64,000 nt of DNA from CAVSUZ01 sp963834715 (GTDB lineage Bacteria; Pseudomonadota; Alphaproteobacteria; Acetobacterales; Acetobacteraceae), in NCBI GenBank assembly GCA_963834715.1, contig CAWIDE010000001.1:186001-250000 (forward strand). Direction: 5' to 3'. The first letter of the stretch is position 1. Each line of letters starts with the position of its first letter. The notes below the pieces were generated by a model. That model searched no databases. It saw only the letters and a list, made by a program, of their open reading frames with translations, and was not told the origin of the DNA. Position numbers and translations under genes: made by a program. Below are positions 8,520-16,839 of this stretch, in pieces.

Positions 8520-8793
8520 ACGGACCTGCGGGTAGCTCAACACCTTCCTTCAGGTCGCAGAACTCGGAAGCCTCAGCAAGGCCGTCGATCGGCTCCGCAT
8601 CGCGCAACCAGCACTTAGCAGGCAAATTCGCCTGCTCGAGGATGAGCTGAAGCTGCCCCTGTTCACCCGGCATGGGCGGGGAATGGTGTTGACCCCCGGT
8701 GGGGGAGCTGCTCCGGTCGCGCAGGCTTCGGCACGGGGTGGCAGAGATGGTCAGGACTGGAACTTGGGGCGGGCAGCTTCTCGGGTACGATAG
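8520..8793 (+). pseudogene. LysR-type regulator N-terminus (remnant)
   Basis: In frame from 8536 the translation reads LNTFLQVAELGSLSKAVDRL, then IAQPALSRQIRLLEDELKL and PLFTRHGRGMVLTP: the winged helix-turn-helix of LysR regulators, about 60 residues. The first codons (ACG GAC CTG CGG) lie in a different frame, one base off, and the start codon is ACG. Similarity ends after MVLTP near 8690 and the frame stops at 8791. Effector domain and start are both gone. It is divergent from the decarboxylase genes, where a LysR controller would be expected. Confidence 0.75.
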
Positions 8794-8886
8794 AATTCCG
8801 GCATAGCTGATTGGCCGCGATTATGATTCCCTGACCGCTCTCTGCAGGCCAGACTGGTGTCAAACCAATCGGAGGAAACTTGCGCC

Positions 8887-10047
8887 ATGGACCAGCAGTC
8901 CGATCCGCATACCGAGATTCGCGAGGAAGTGGCCAAGCTGTGCGCCCGCTTTCCCGGCGAATATTGGCGCAAGCTCGATGAGGTACGCGGCTACCCAACC
9001 GAGTTCGTCGCCGCCTTAACCGAGGCCGGATATCTTGGCGCGCTCATTTCCGAGGAATATGGCGGCGCCGGCCTCGGCCTCTCCGCGGCAGCGGCCATTC
9101 TGGAAGAGGTGCAGCACCAAGGCTGCAATGGCGCCGCTTGTCACGCGCAGATGTACATCATGGGCACGATACTGCGGCACGGCTCGCCGGAGCAGAAAGC
9201 CAAGTACCTGCCCGCTATCGCAAGCGGAGAACTGCGCTTGCAGGCATTCGGCGTTACGGAGCCAACCAGTGGTACTGATACGACGGCATTGCGAACAACG
9301 GCGCGCCGCGACGGCGACAGATGGATCGTCAACGGCCAGAAGATCTGGACGTCGCGCGCGGAGCACTCGGATCTGATGCTGCTGCTGGCGCGCACCACGC
9401 CGCGGGACCAGGTGCGGAAAAAGACTGAGGGACTATCCACCTTTATCGTGGATATGCGCGAAGTTCTTGGAAAGGGGCTCACGATCCGGCCAATCCGCAC
9501 CATGATGAATCACAATACCTGCGAAGTCTTCTTTGACAACATGGTGGTCCCGGCTGAGAATCTTGTCGGGAAAGAAGGAAGCGGCTTCCGATACATTCTG
9601 GACGGGATGAACGCCGAGCGCCTGCTGATCGGCGCAGAGTGCATCGGCGACGCCAAGTGGTTCATCGAAAAGGCGGTGACGTATTCCAAAGAGCGCGTGC
9701 TGTTCGGCCGGCCGATAGGGCAGAATCAGGGCGTGCAGTTTCCGATTGCCCGCGCGTACGCGCAGATGCGCGCCGCCGAGGCCATCGTGCAGAAAGGATT
9801 GACGCGGTTTGAGGCCGGTCTGCCCTGCGGCGAGGAGGCAAACATGGGCAAGCTGCTTGCCGCGGACGCCTCCTGGGCGGCAGCCGAGGCCTGTGTTCAG
9901 ACCCACGGCGGTTTCGGTTTCGCCGAGGAATACGACATTGAACGCAAGTTTCGTGAGACACGGCTTTATCAGGTGGCGCCGATCAGCACAAACCTGATCC
10001 TGAGCTACCTCGGCGAGCATGTCCTTGGTATGCCAAGGAGTTACTAA
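8887..10047 (+). CDS. Acyl-CoA dehydrogenase family protein
   Basis: 386 residues from ATG 8887 after GGAGGAAA. FAD acyl-CoA dehydrogenase blocks: ALISEEYGGAGLGLSAAAAI, LQAFGVTEPTSGTDTTALRT, WIVNGQKIWTSRAEHSDLM, then VLFGRPIGQNQGVQFPIA, a family signature. The C-terminus QTHGGFGFAEEYDIERKFRE holds the position of the catalytic-base region. It oxidises an acyl-CoA between C2 and C3; substrate unknown. It lies between a LysR remnant and a CoA-transferase remnant, so it may be the surviving part of a decayed degradation operon. Confidence 0.93.
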   Translation: MDQQSDPHTEIREEVAKLCARFPGEYWRKLDEVRGYPTEFVAALTEAGYLGALISEEYGGAGLGLSAAAAILEEVQHQGCNGAACHAQMYIMGTILRHGSPEQKAKYLPAIASGELRLQAFGVTEPTSGTDTTALRTTARRDGDRWIVNGQKIWTSRAEHSDLMLLLARTTPRDQVRKKTEGLSTFIVDMREVLGKGLTIRPIRTMMNHNTCEVFFDNMVVPAENLVGKEGSGFRYILDGMNAERLLIGAECIGDAKWFIEKAVTYSKERVLFGRPIGQNQGVQFPIARAYAQMRAAEAIVQKGLTRFEAGLPCGEEANMGKLLAADASWAAAEACVQTHGGFGFAEEYDIERKFRETRLYQVAPISTNLILSYLGEHVLGMPRSY

Positions 10048-10052
10048 TACCC

Positions 10053-10395
10053 AGCTCAGGAAAGCCGCTCGACGGCCTGCACGTCGTCTCGGTCGAACAA
10101 GCGGCCGCTGCGCCCTATGCCCAGTGAAGCTCGCCGGTGCAGGGCCGCGCGTGAGCAAGAGATCGAGCGGCGCGATGGCCGACTTCGCCCGCTTTTATGA
10201 CAAGGCGGCGCGCGGCCAGTCCAGCTACTTCGTATGGCTGAACTGCGGGAAGGAAAGCGTCGTCCTCGACATCAAGGAGCCGACCGACCGCAAGTTGCTG
10301 GGAAAACTTAGCGAGAAAGCAGACGTGTTCATCCAGAATCTTGCTCCCAGCGCCATGGCGCGGGCGGGGTTCGACTCGGCAATGATACCGAGCGC
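10053..10395 (+). pseudogene. Family III (CaiB/BaiF) CoA-transferase, N-terminal remnant
   Basis: One frame reads SGKPLDGLHVVSVEQAAAAP and YAQ, then hits a stop. Another resumes with DFARFYDKAARGQSSYFVWL, then NCGKESVVLDIKEPTD and KADVFIQNLAPSAMARAGFD. Together they match the first 110 or so residues of a class III CoA-transferase (normally about 400 residues). At least two frame changes lie near 10,115-10,150, and similarity ends near 10,395. Non-functional remnant downstream of the acyl-CoA dehydrogenase. Confidence 0.75.
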
Positions 10396-10594
10396 GTCCG
10401 GCCGGGTTCGAGGCGTAAGCCAGGTCGGGTGCCAGTCAAGGATCTTCCCTTGCCGCGGAAACCGCCGCTTCCCACACTTTTGCGTGAGAAACGCCGATTG
10501 CGTGTTTTATCAGCTAGAGTGCAACCGGCGGTAGGGTTTGCTAGCGTGGAATACACGCAAAACCCCGCATGCCACCCAGTCGAAGGAGAGGCAA

Positions 10595-11035
10595 ATGCTC
10601 GTCCATGAAGCGATGACCCCGCAAGCGGAATGGATCAATCCCGACATTCCGTTGCGAGAGGCGGCGCAGCGCATGCGCGATCACAACATCGGCTGCCTGC
10701 CGATCGGCGATCACGATCACCTGATCGGCATCCTGACCGATCGTGATCTGGCCTGCCGTGCGGTTGCGCGAGGGCTCGATGCGGCGAACACGAAAGTCAG
10801 CGAGGTAATGACGAAAGGGGTCACTTGGTGCTTCGAAGACGAGACCGTCGATGACGTCGTGCAGCGCATGGAGGACAAGCAGATCCACCACCTTCCCGTT
10901 CTCAATCGGCAGAAGCGGCTGATCGGCATCCTCTCGCTCTCTGATCTGGCGCTGCGAGGGCCGACAGGTCTTTCGGCGATGATCTCCCGACTCACCTCAC
11001 GCGACGCCACACGCCACGCGACGCGCCGGCACTAG
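10595..11035 (+). CDS. Tandem CBS-domain protein
   Basis: 146 residues from ATG 10,595 after AAGGAGAG. Two CBS motifs: residues about 7-60 (MTPQAEWINPDIPLREAAQR, then CLPIGDHDHLIGILTDRDLA) and about 70-125 (VMTKGVTWCFEDETVDDVVQ, then HHLPVLNRQKRLIGILSLSD). Stand-alone CBS pairs bind adenine nucleotides and act as energy sensors. A His/Arg-rich tail follows. It is alone in the strand and followed by a REP-like element. Confidence 0.9.
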   Translation: MLVHEAMTPQAEWINPDIPLREAAQRMRDHNIGCLPIGDHDHLIGILTDRDLACRAVARGLDAANTKVSEVMTKGVTWCFEDETVDDVVQRMEDKQIHHLPVLNRQKRLIGILSLSDLALRGPTGLSAMISRLTSRDATRHATRRH

Positions 11036-11050
11036 AGACGGCGCTCCTTA

Positions 11051-11110
11051 CTCACCTCTCCCGCTCTGCGGGAGAGGCCGGCGCGAGCCAAGCCGCGCCG
11101 GGTGAGAGAG
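11051..11110. repeat. REP-like palindromic element 2
   Basis: CCTCTCCCGC-TCT-GCGGGAGAGG forms a strong hairpin, followed by a GGCGCG/CGCGCC palindrome and GGTGAGAG. It sits between the convergent CBS and DsbD-like genes, a usual place for REP elements, and may end transcription of both. Confidence 0.55.
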
Positions 11111-11150
11111 GCGCTGGTCCGGTCACACTGAAAGATGGCGATGTTGGCCC

Positions 11151-13167
11151 TTACCCCAGCGTCTTAAGCACAATGGCCTGGGTCAGGATCTGCGGCAGCA
11201 ACACCGGTTGTCCGTTCCCTGCCGGATAATAGACATACAACGGAACGCCATCCCGCTGGAACCGGCGCAGAAAAGCGGTAATGCCCGGGTCTCGGCGCGT
11301 CCAGTCGCCGCGTAGAAAAACCACGTCTTTGGCGACAAAGGCCTGTCGAACGGCGGGGGCGTCGAGCGTGACATGCTCGTTGACCAGGCAGGTGATGCAC
11401 CAAGCGGCGGACATATCCACAAACACCCGCCGGCCCTGGCTCCGCAGGGCCGCGAGGCGCTCAGGCGTGAAACTATCGGCGGCCGAAGCGGTGGGCGTGA
11501 GTTCGAGCGGTCTGGCGGCAATGCCGTTAAGAGCAAACACGGCGGCCGCCAGGGCAGCGCCGGTTGCGGTCAGGCCTATGCGGCGACCCTTGCTGAAACT
11601 GGTTTGGGCTACACCGAACGCCCAGGCCGCAAACCCGGTCAGCACCAGGGCCGCCGCAGCCGCCAGCACGCCGTTGGAACCAGCCTGTTCGCTGATAACC
11701 CAAACCAGCCAAGCCACAGCGGCATACATCGGAAACGCAAGCGCCTGACGCAGCCGCTCCATCCATATGCCAGGGCGAGGCATGAGGCGATACAGACCAG
11801 GGAGAGTGACCAGGGCAGGGTAGGGGGCAGCCATACCAGTACCCATGGCCAGAAAGATGAGCAGACCGGTAACGGAAGGCGCGGCTAGGGCGGCAGCAAC
11901 GGCTGCTCCCATAAACGGGACCGTACAGGGGGTGGCAACAACCACCGCGAGCAGACCGGTGAAGAAGCTGCCACCAATGCCCGCGCGCCGGGTGAGGTGA
12001 TTGCCGGCGCTGGCCACGCTAGCACCCACCTGAAACACACCGGAAAGATTGAGCCCGATCGCGAAGAGCAGGCACGCCATGCCCGCGACGAAAACCGGGG
12101 ACTGGAACTGAAAACCCCAGCCGGAAGCGGCCTCAGCGCCACGCAGGCCGAGGAAGACGCCTCCCAACCCCAAGAACGCGGCCAGCACGCCGGCCACGTA
12201 CGACAGGGCGTGGTGATGCGGCCGCTCGTGGCGAGCGCCTTCCGCGAACGCGAGCACCTTCATCGCCAAAATCGGGAACACGCAAGGCATCAGATTGAGG
12301 ATCAGACCGGCAACGAAGGCCAGCGCTAGAATGGTCCCGAGGCTCCGCACGCTCGAACCCGGGACCTCCCCGGCGGGCGCCGAGATGGTTGCAACTATAC
12401 GCTGACCGGATCGGTCGCGGACCGCCAGCAGCCCCTGTAGGGTGGAACCCTGGCGCACGTCCTTGGCGAGGGGCAACTTCAGAACCAAGCCGTCGGGTTG
12501 AATAGAGAGAGGTTGCGGTGCAGCGTCCTCGATTGTTCCTGGTTGATTGGGGATGAAGACCGCGCCGCGGACTGTTGCAGGCCTCAGTCCCGGGCCATGG
12601 ACCCAGAGCCGCCCGTCCGGCGCGTAGCTCGCTTGCCAGGGTGACGGGATAGGACGGGCCTGAGCCGAACTCGGCAAATAGCGGCGCCTCCGCCGACGGC
12701 GCAGAGGTTCCAGGCCGCATATTAAGCGAAAACCTGGCCTGCTCCGGTATGCAGATGTCCTTGCAGACAAGCCACGTGGCGTTCGCGCCGATGTCGAGAG
12801 GCGTTTGGCTTTCGCCCGGCGTGACTGTCATGGGCAGAACAATGCCGCCGGTATAGACGTAGGACATGAGATCGTCCTGCCGGAGACGCACCGGGGCCGG
12901 CCAGTCGATGGGACCAGCTTTGACACCATCTGGAAGGTGCAGCGTGATCGTTGGTGGGACGCCGGCGTCACCCGGGTTGCGCCAATATGTGTGCCACCCG
13001 GGAGCAAGTTGCAGGCGCAGTGCGACGTGGAACGGCGTTCCGGGGGCGACCGCGTTGGTATCAGTGATCAGCGTGGCGGTGGTGCGGGGTGTCGTTACCG
13101 GCGCACTTTCCAGAGCGAATGCCGGTTGGGCGCCGGTGATTACCAGCGCCAGAACGAAGACAAGCAC
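11151..13167 (-). pseudogene. DsbD/ScsB-like thiol:disulfide interchange protein, one frameshift
   Basis: Two frames join near 12,630. The first carries a signal peptide (LVLVFVLALVITGAQPAFA) and a periplasmic domain with LAPGWHTYWRNPGDAGVPPT and TWLVCKDICIPEQARFSL. The second continues YAPDGRLWVHGPGLRP, then a multi-helix DsbD core (LILNLMPCVFPILAMKVLAF, VVATPCTVPFMGAAVAAALA) and a C-terminal thioredoxin domain with SAAWCITCLVNE. Such proteins carry electrons from cytosolic thioredoxin to the periplasm. Both frames are well conserved, so a sequencing indel or very recent mutation is likely. The start is uncertain; GTG 13,167 is the first candidate after hldE. Confidence 0.8.
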
Positions 13168-13204
13168 GAGCCGCGCGCCGGTTGGGATCCGGGCCGCTCG
13201 GGAA

Positions 13205-14695
13205 TTAACCGCGGATCCGCTCGACGGTGGCAGTGGTGGAATGGCCGGGAACAAGGTCCGCAAGAATAACACGTCCGCCCCAGTTACGCACAAGATCGGC
13301 TCCGACCACCTCTTCCATGCGGTAATCAGCGCCCTTAATCAGCACGTCGGGGCGCAACTCCTTCAGAAGCTCCTCTGGCGTGTCCTCCTCGAAGATCGTC
13401 ACCACATCGACCATGGCGAGGCTGGCGAGAACCGCGGCCCGAGCGGCCTCAGGCTGAATCGGGCGCGTTGGTCCCTTCAGGCGCCTGATGCTGGTATCGC
13501 TGTTTAGCCCCACAACCAGCCGGTCGCAGTTCGCGCGCGCCTGCTCCAGCAGGTGCACGTGGCCGGGATGGAGGATATCGAAGCAGCCGTTGGTGAAACC
13601 GACCCGCCAGCCGCGGTGATGCCAGCGCTGGATTTGTTCGGCCGCAGCCGGACGCGACAGCACCTTGCGCAGGGCACCGCCACGAGGTGACGTCGCTTCC
13701 AGCAGCTCGGATTCCCGAACCGTCGCGGTGCCGACTTTGCCGACCACGATGCCGGCTGCGATATTGGCAAGGCGCGCTGCCACTGGAAGGTCCAGACGGG
13801 CGGCGAGGCCCGCTGCGAGAGTCGCAACCACCGTGTCTCCAGCGCCGGACACGTCGTACACCTCGGCGGCCTCGGCGGGAAAATGCAATACGCCGGCTTC
13901 GTCCACCAGGCTCATGCCATCTTCCGATCGGGTGACAAGCACGGCGCCGAGACGATAGCGCATGCGGAGGACCTCCGCCGCAGCCACAATCTGCTCCTCG
14001 GTGTTGACCGGCATGTGCGCCGCCTCGCCCAGTTCGCGCCGATTTGGAGTAATAATGTCGGCACCGGCATAGACTGCGTAATCGATCCCCTTGGGATCGA
14101 CGATGATCCGGCGGCCGGCCTTGTGAGCGGTCTCGATCAGGCGGGTAGGTAAATCGCCGGAGAGCAGCCCCTTTTTGTAGTCTGAGAGCACCGTGATGCC
14201 GGTCGCGGCCATGGCATCGCGCGCGATGGACAGGATGCGGTCGGCCAATTTGGCGCCGATCGCGGTTGTGTCCTCGCGGTCAGCGCGCAGCAAATGCTGG
14301 CCCGAGGCGATATAGCGAGTCTTCATCGTGGTCGTGCGCCCGCTTTCGACGAGCAGCCACGGTTCTATGTGCGGCTGGCTGCCGATCAGGCCGGTGAGAT
14401 CGGAACCGGCCTGATCGTCCCCTACGACCGCGATGAAGGCCGCCGCCGCACCGACGCTGGTGACGTTCCGGACCACATTGCCGGCCCCTCCGGGCATCGC
14501 GATCTCCCGCTCCTCCGCCACGACGAGGACGGGGGCCTCTGGGCTGATTCGGGACACCCGGCCATACACATAGCGGTCCAGCATGGCATCCCCGATCACC
14601 AGGACACTGCCGCGCGACAGGCTTGCGATGGCGGCATGGAGGTCCGGACCGGTGGCGGGGGGCACCGGGTCGGCGGGCGGCGCGATCTGATCCAT
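13205..14695 (-). CDS. hldE: Bifunctional heptose 7-phosphate kinase / heptose 1-phosphate adenylyltransferase
   Basis: 496 residues from ATG 14,695. The N-terminal ribokinase-type domain has LVIGDAMLDRYVYGRVSRIS, PGGAGNVVRNV and the catalytic YDVSGAGDTVVATLAAGLA. The C-terminal nucleotidyltransferase domain has FTNGCFDILHPGHVHLLEQA with the HPGH motif. HldE makes ADP-heptose for the LPS inner core, so the organism is Gram-negative with heptose-containing LPS. The full two-domain form is present. It is followed by the DsbD-like gene on the same strand. Confidence 0.96.
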   Translation of the reverse strand: MDQIAPPADPVPPATGPDLHAAIASLSRGSVLVIGDAMLDRYVYGRVSRISPEAPVLVVAEEREIAMPGGAGNVVRNVTSVGAAAAFIAVVGDDQAGSDLTGLIGSQPHIEPWLLVESGRTTTMKTRYIASGQHLLRADREDTTAIGAKLADRILSIARDAMAATGITVLSDYKKGLLSGDLPTRLIETAHKAGRRIIVDPKGIDYAVYAGADIITPNRRELGEAAHMPVNTEEQIVAAAEVLRMRYRLGAVLVTRSEDGMSLVDEAGVLHFPAEAAEVYDVSGAGDTVVATLAAGLAARLDLPVAARLANIAAGIVVGKVGTATVRESELLEATSPRGGALRKVLSRPAAAEQIQRWHHRGWRVGFTNGCFDILHPGHVHLLEQARANCDRLVVGLNSDTSIRRLKGPTRPIQPEAARAAVLASLAMVDVVTIFEEDTPEELLKELRPDVLIKGADYRMEEVVGADLVRNWGGRVILADLVPGHSTTATVERIRG

Positions 14696-14769
14696 ACCCT
14701 CAGCCGTAACAACAGCACTGTTGCGGTGCAAGCAAAGCTTTCGCGCGTTGCCATTCCCCGTTGCTATCT

Positions 14770-15492
14770 TCATGTTTGGATGAAGCCGACCCGATCCTGC
14801 TCCAAAACGGCGCACGTCAGCTTGCCGCCAAGCACGGCACCGGTGTCAATGCCGATCCGGTTGCCGCGGACTTCCGGCTGTGCCGACGGGGTGTGCCCAT
14901 GCACGATTACCGCCCCAAAATCCTCGGCGCTCAAGAGGAACGGCCAACGCATCCAGAGCAGGTCTTCCCGTTCCTGGGCGTTTAACGCGACACCAGGCCG
15001 GACCCCGGCATGAACGAACAGGTACCGGCCCGCGCGGTAGGTCAGCGATAGACCTCGGACGAACTGGATGTGCTCTGGCGGGATACGCGCCGGCCACTCG
15101 GGCGGACCGACGTTCGGGCCGATACCCCAGCTCGCGAGAGAGGCGCCGCCGCCGTTCATGTACCAAACCGTTACTGCCTCGCGGCTCCGCGAATCGAGTG
15201 CCGCGAGGAACATGTCCTCGTGATTGCCCAGCAGGTTCACGGTTTCCCCGATGCCGGGGGGTGACGCGGTGGCGGAGACCCAGGCGATCACCCCGGCGCT
15301 GTCGGGACCGCGGTCGATATAGTCGCCGAGGTGGACAAGGGTGGCCTTGGGGACCGGCCGGTTCTTCAGATCATCCGCAATAGCGTCGTGCAGGGCGGTC
15401 AAACGGTCGAGGCAGCCGTGGACGTCACCGATGGCGTAGATGCGGTCACCGGGGGGGAGGCGGCCAGGTGCGGGGCGAAAGCGAGGGGTCAT
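14770..15492 (-). CDS. Serine/threonine protein phosphatase-like metallophosphoesterase
   Basis: 240 residues. Calcineurin-type metal motifs in order: YAIGDVHGCLDRL, LGDYIDRGPDS, LLGNHEDMF, then VHAGVRPG and VHGHTPS with metal-binding histidines. This is the PrpA/ApaH-like bacterial protein phosphatase pattern. It lies just upstream of hldE on the same strand with a 74-bp gap. Substrate unknown. Confidence 0.9.
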   Translation of the reverse strand: MTPRFRPAPGRLPPGDRIYAIGDVHGCLDRLTALHDAIADDLKNRPVPKATLVHLGDYIDRGPDSAGVIAWVSATASPPGIGETVNLLGNHEDMFLAALDSRSREAVTVWYMNGGGASLASWGIGPNVGPPEWPARIPPEHIQFVRGLSLTYRAGRYLFVHAGVRPGVALNAQEREDLLWMRWPFLLSAEDFGAVIVHGHTPSAQPEVRGNRIGIDTGAVLGGKLTCAVLEQDRVGFIQT

Positions 15493-15574
15493 AGGTCACC
15501 CGGTGCAATTCAATGGCACAGGGATTAACCGCGGCAAGCCCGCCTCGCGCTAAAGTAGACTGCGGGTTTGTCGA

Positions 15575-16762
15575 TCAGGCGGCCAGTCTGGCTCCACCCG
15601 TTCCGCGGTAGACCTCGGTTTCGAACGCATCATACAACGCCAGCACTTTCGGATCGGCAAACGGCAGAATCTGCGTCAGGATCACGCCGCAGATCCGGCT
15701 CGTAGGATCGATCCAGAAATAGGTGTTTCCGAGACCCGCCCAGCACAGGCTGTTCGCCGCCCGTCGCCCCGGCATGGGTTCCAGGTTAAGCATGAACCCG
15801 ATCCCCCAGGTTTTCGGCATCCCCGGGAAGAACTCGGCGTCGCGCGAAGCCTGCGGCGCAACGCTGACCAGCTTGGTCACCCGCAGCTCGCCCATATTGT
15901 TGCCCACCATCTGTGCAACCGTTTCGGGCTTCAGCACCTGCCTGCCGTTCAGGCTGCCGCGCCCCAGGATCATGCGGCAGAACGCGAGATAGTCACGCCC
16001 GGTGGAGTAAAGCCCGCCGCCGCCCATATGGAACTCAGGCTCCTGTGGAATCTCGAAATCAATGGGTGTGAGTGATCCGTCTTCCCCGCGCGCGTGCATG
16101 CGCGCCAGCCGAGAGCGCTGGTCGGGCCGGATCTTGAACCCCGTTTCCGACATGCCAAGCGGCGCGAAGATGTGGTCCTGCAGATAGGCATCCAGCCGCT
16201 GGCCGCTCAGCTTCTCGACCAGCTTGCCGGCAAACTCGATGTTGATCCCATATTCCCAGCGCGCGCCGCGATCGGCGACGAGCGGCGTCTCCAGCGCGCG
16301 GTCCTCGCACGAGATGATCCCCGGAAGCCCCGCGTATTGTTGATATCGCACGATATCGGTGTTCCACATTTCGTAGCTGAAACCGGCGGTATGGGTCAGT
16401 AAATGGCGCAAGGTTACCGGGTTGCGTGTCGGCCGCAGCTTCGGCTGGCCGTTATCGTCCCAGCCGTCCAACACCTGTGGTTTTGCCAAAGCCGGCAGTA
16501 CCCCGCCCAGATCCTCATCCAGCCCGATCTTGCGCTGCTCCACCATCTGCATCGCCGCGGCGGAGACGATTGCCTTCGTCATTGATGCGACCCAGAACAC
16601 CGTATCCGGCGTCATCGCGCCTGGTTTCGACAAATCGCGCTCGCCAAACGCGCCCTCGTAGAACTGACCCTGATCGGATCCCGCCACGGCAACGACACCG
16701 GGAACATCGCCACGCTCGGCGGCTGCCTGCAGCACATGGTCGATGTTGGTCGTATCAGGCAT
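15575..16762 (-). CDS. Serine hydrolase of the beta-lactamase / class C family
   Basis: 395 residues from ATG 16,762. The nucleophile motif is VASMTKAIVS (SxxK, residues about 58-67), with LLTHTAGFSYEMW and a YGIN motif in GARWEYGINIEFAGK acting as YxN. The C-terminal part has GMPKTWGIGFMLN and WAGLGNTYFWIDP. No signal peptide, so a cytosolic esterase or D-peptidase-like hydrolase is more likely than a true beta-lactamase. Neighbours give no substrate hint. Confidence 0.88.
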   Translation of the reverse strand: MPDTTNIDHVLQAAAERGDVPGVVAVAGSDQGQFYEGAFGERDLSKPGAMTPDTVFWVASMTKAIVSAAAMQMVEQRKIGLDEDLGGVLPALAKPQVLDGWDDNGQPKLRPTRNPVTLRHLLTHTAGFSYEMWNTDIVRYQQYAGLPGIISCEDRALETPLVADRGARWEYGINIEFAGKLVEKLSGQRLDAYLQDHIFAPLGMSETGFKIRPDQRSRLARMHARGEDGSLTPIDFEIPQEPEFHMGGGGLYSTGRDYLAFCRMILGRGSLNGRQVLKPETVAQMVGNNMGELRVTKLVSVAPQASRDAEFFPGMPKTWGIGFMLNLEPMPGRRAANSLCWAGLGNTYFWIDPTSRICGVILTQILPFADPKVLALYDAFETEVYRGTGGARLAA

Positions 16763-16782
16763 TATAATCTTCCCTTTACATT

Positions 16783-16835
16783 CGCCTCTCCCGCTTGCCG
16801 GAGAGGCTGCCGCGCGCAGCGCGCTCGGTGAGGGC
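16783..16835. repeat. REP-like palindromic element 3
   Basis: CCTCTCCCGC-TTG-CCGGAGAGG hairpin, then CGCGCGCAGCGCGC and GGTGAGGG. Same architecture as elements 1 and 2; lies between the serine hydrolase start and the molybdenum hydroxylase stop. Confidence 0.55.
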
Positions 16836-16839
16836 GGCC

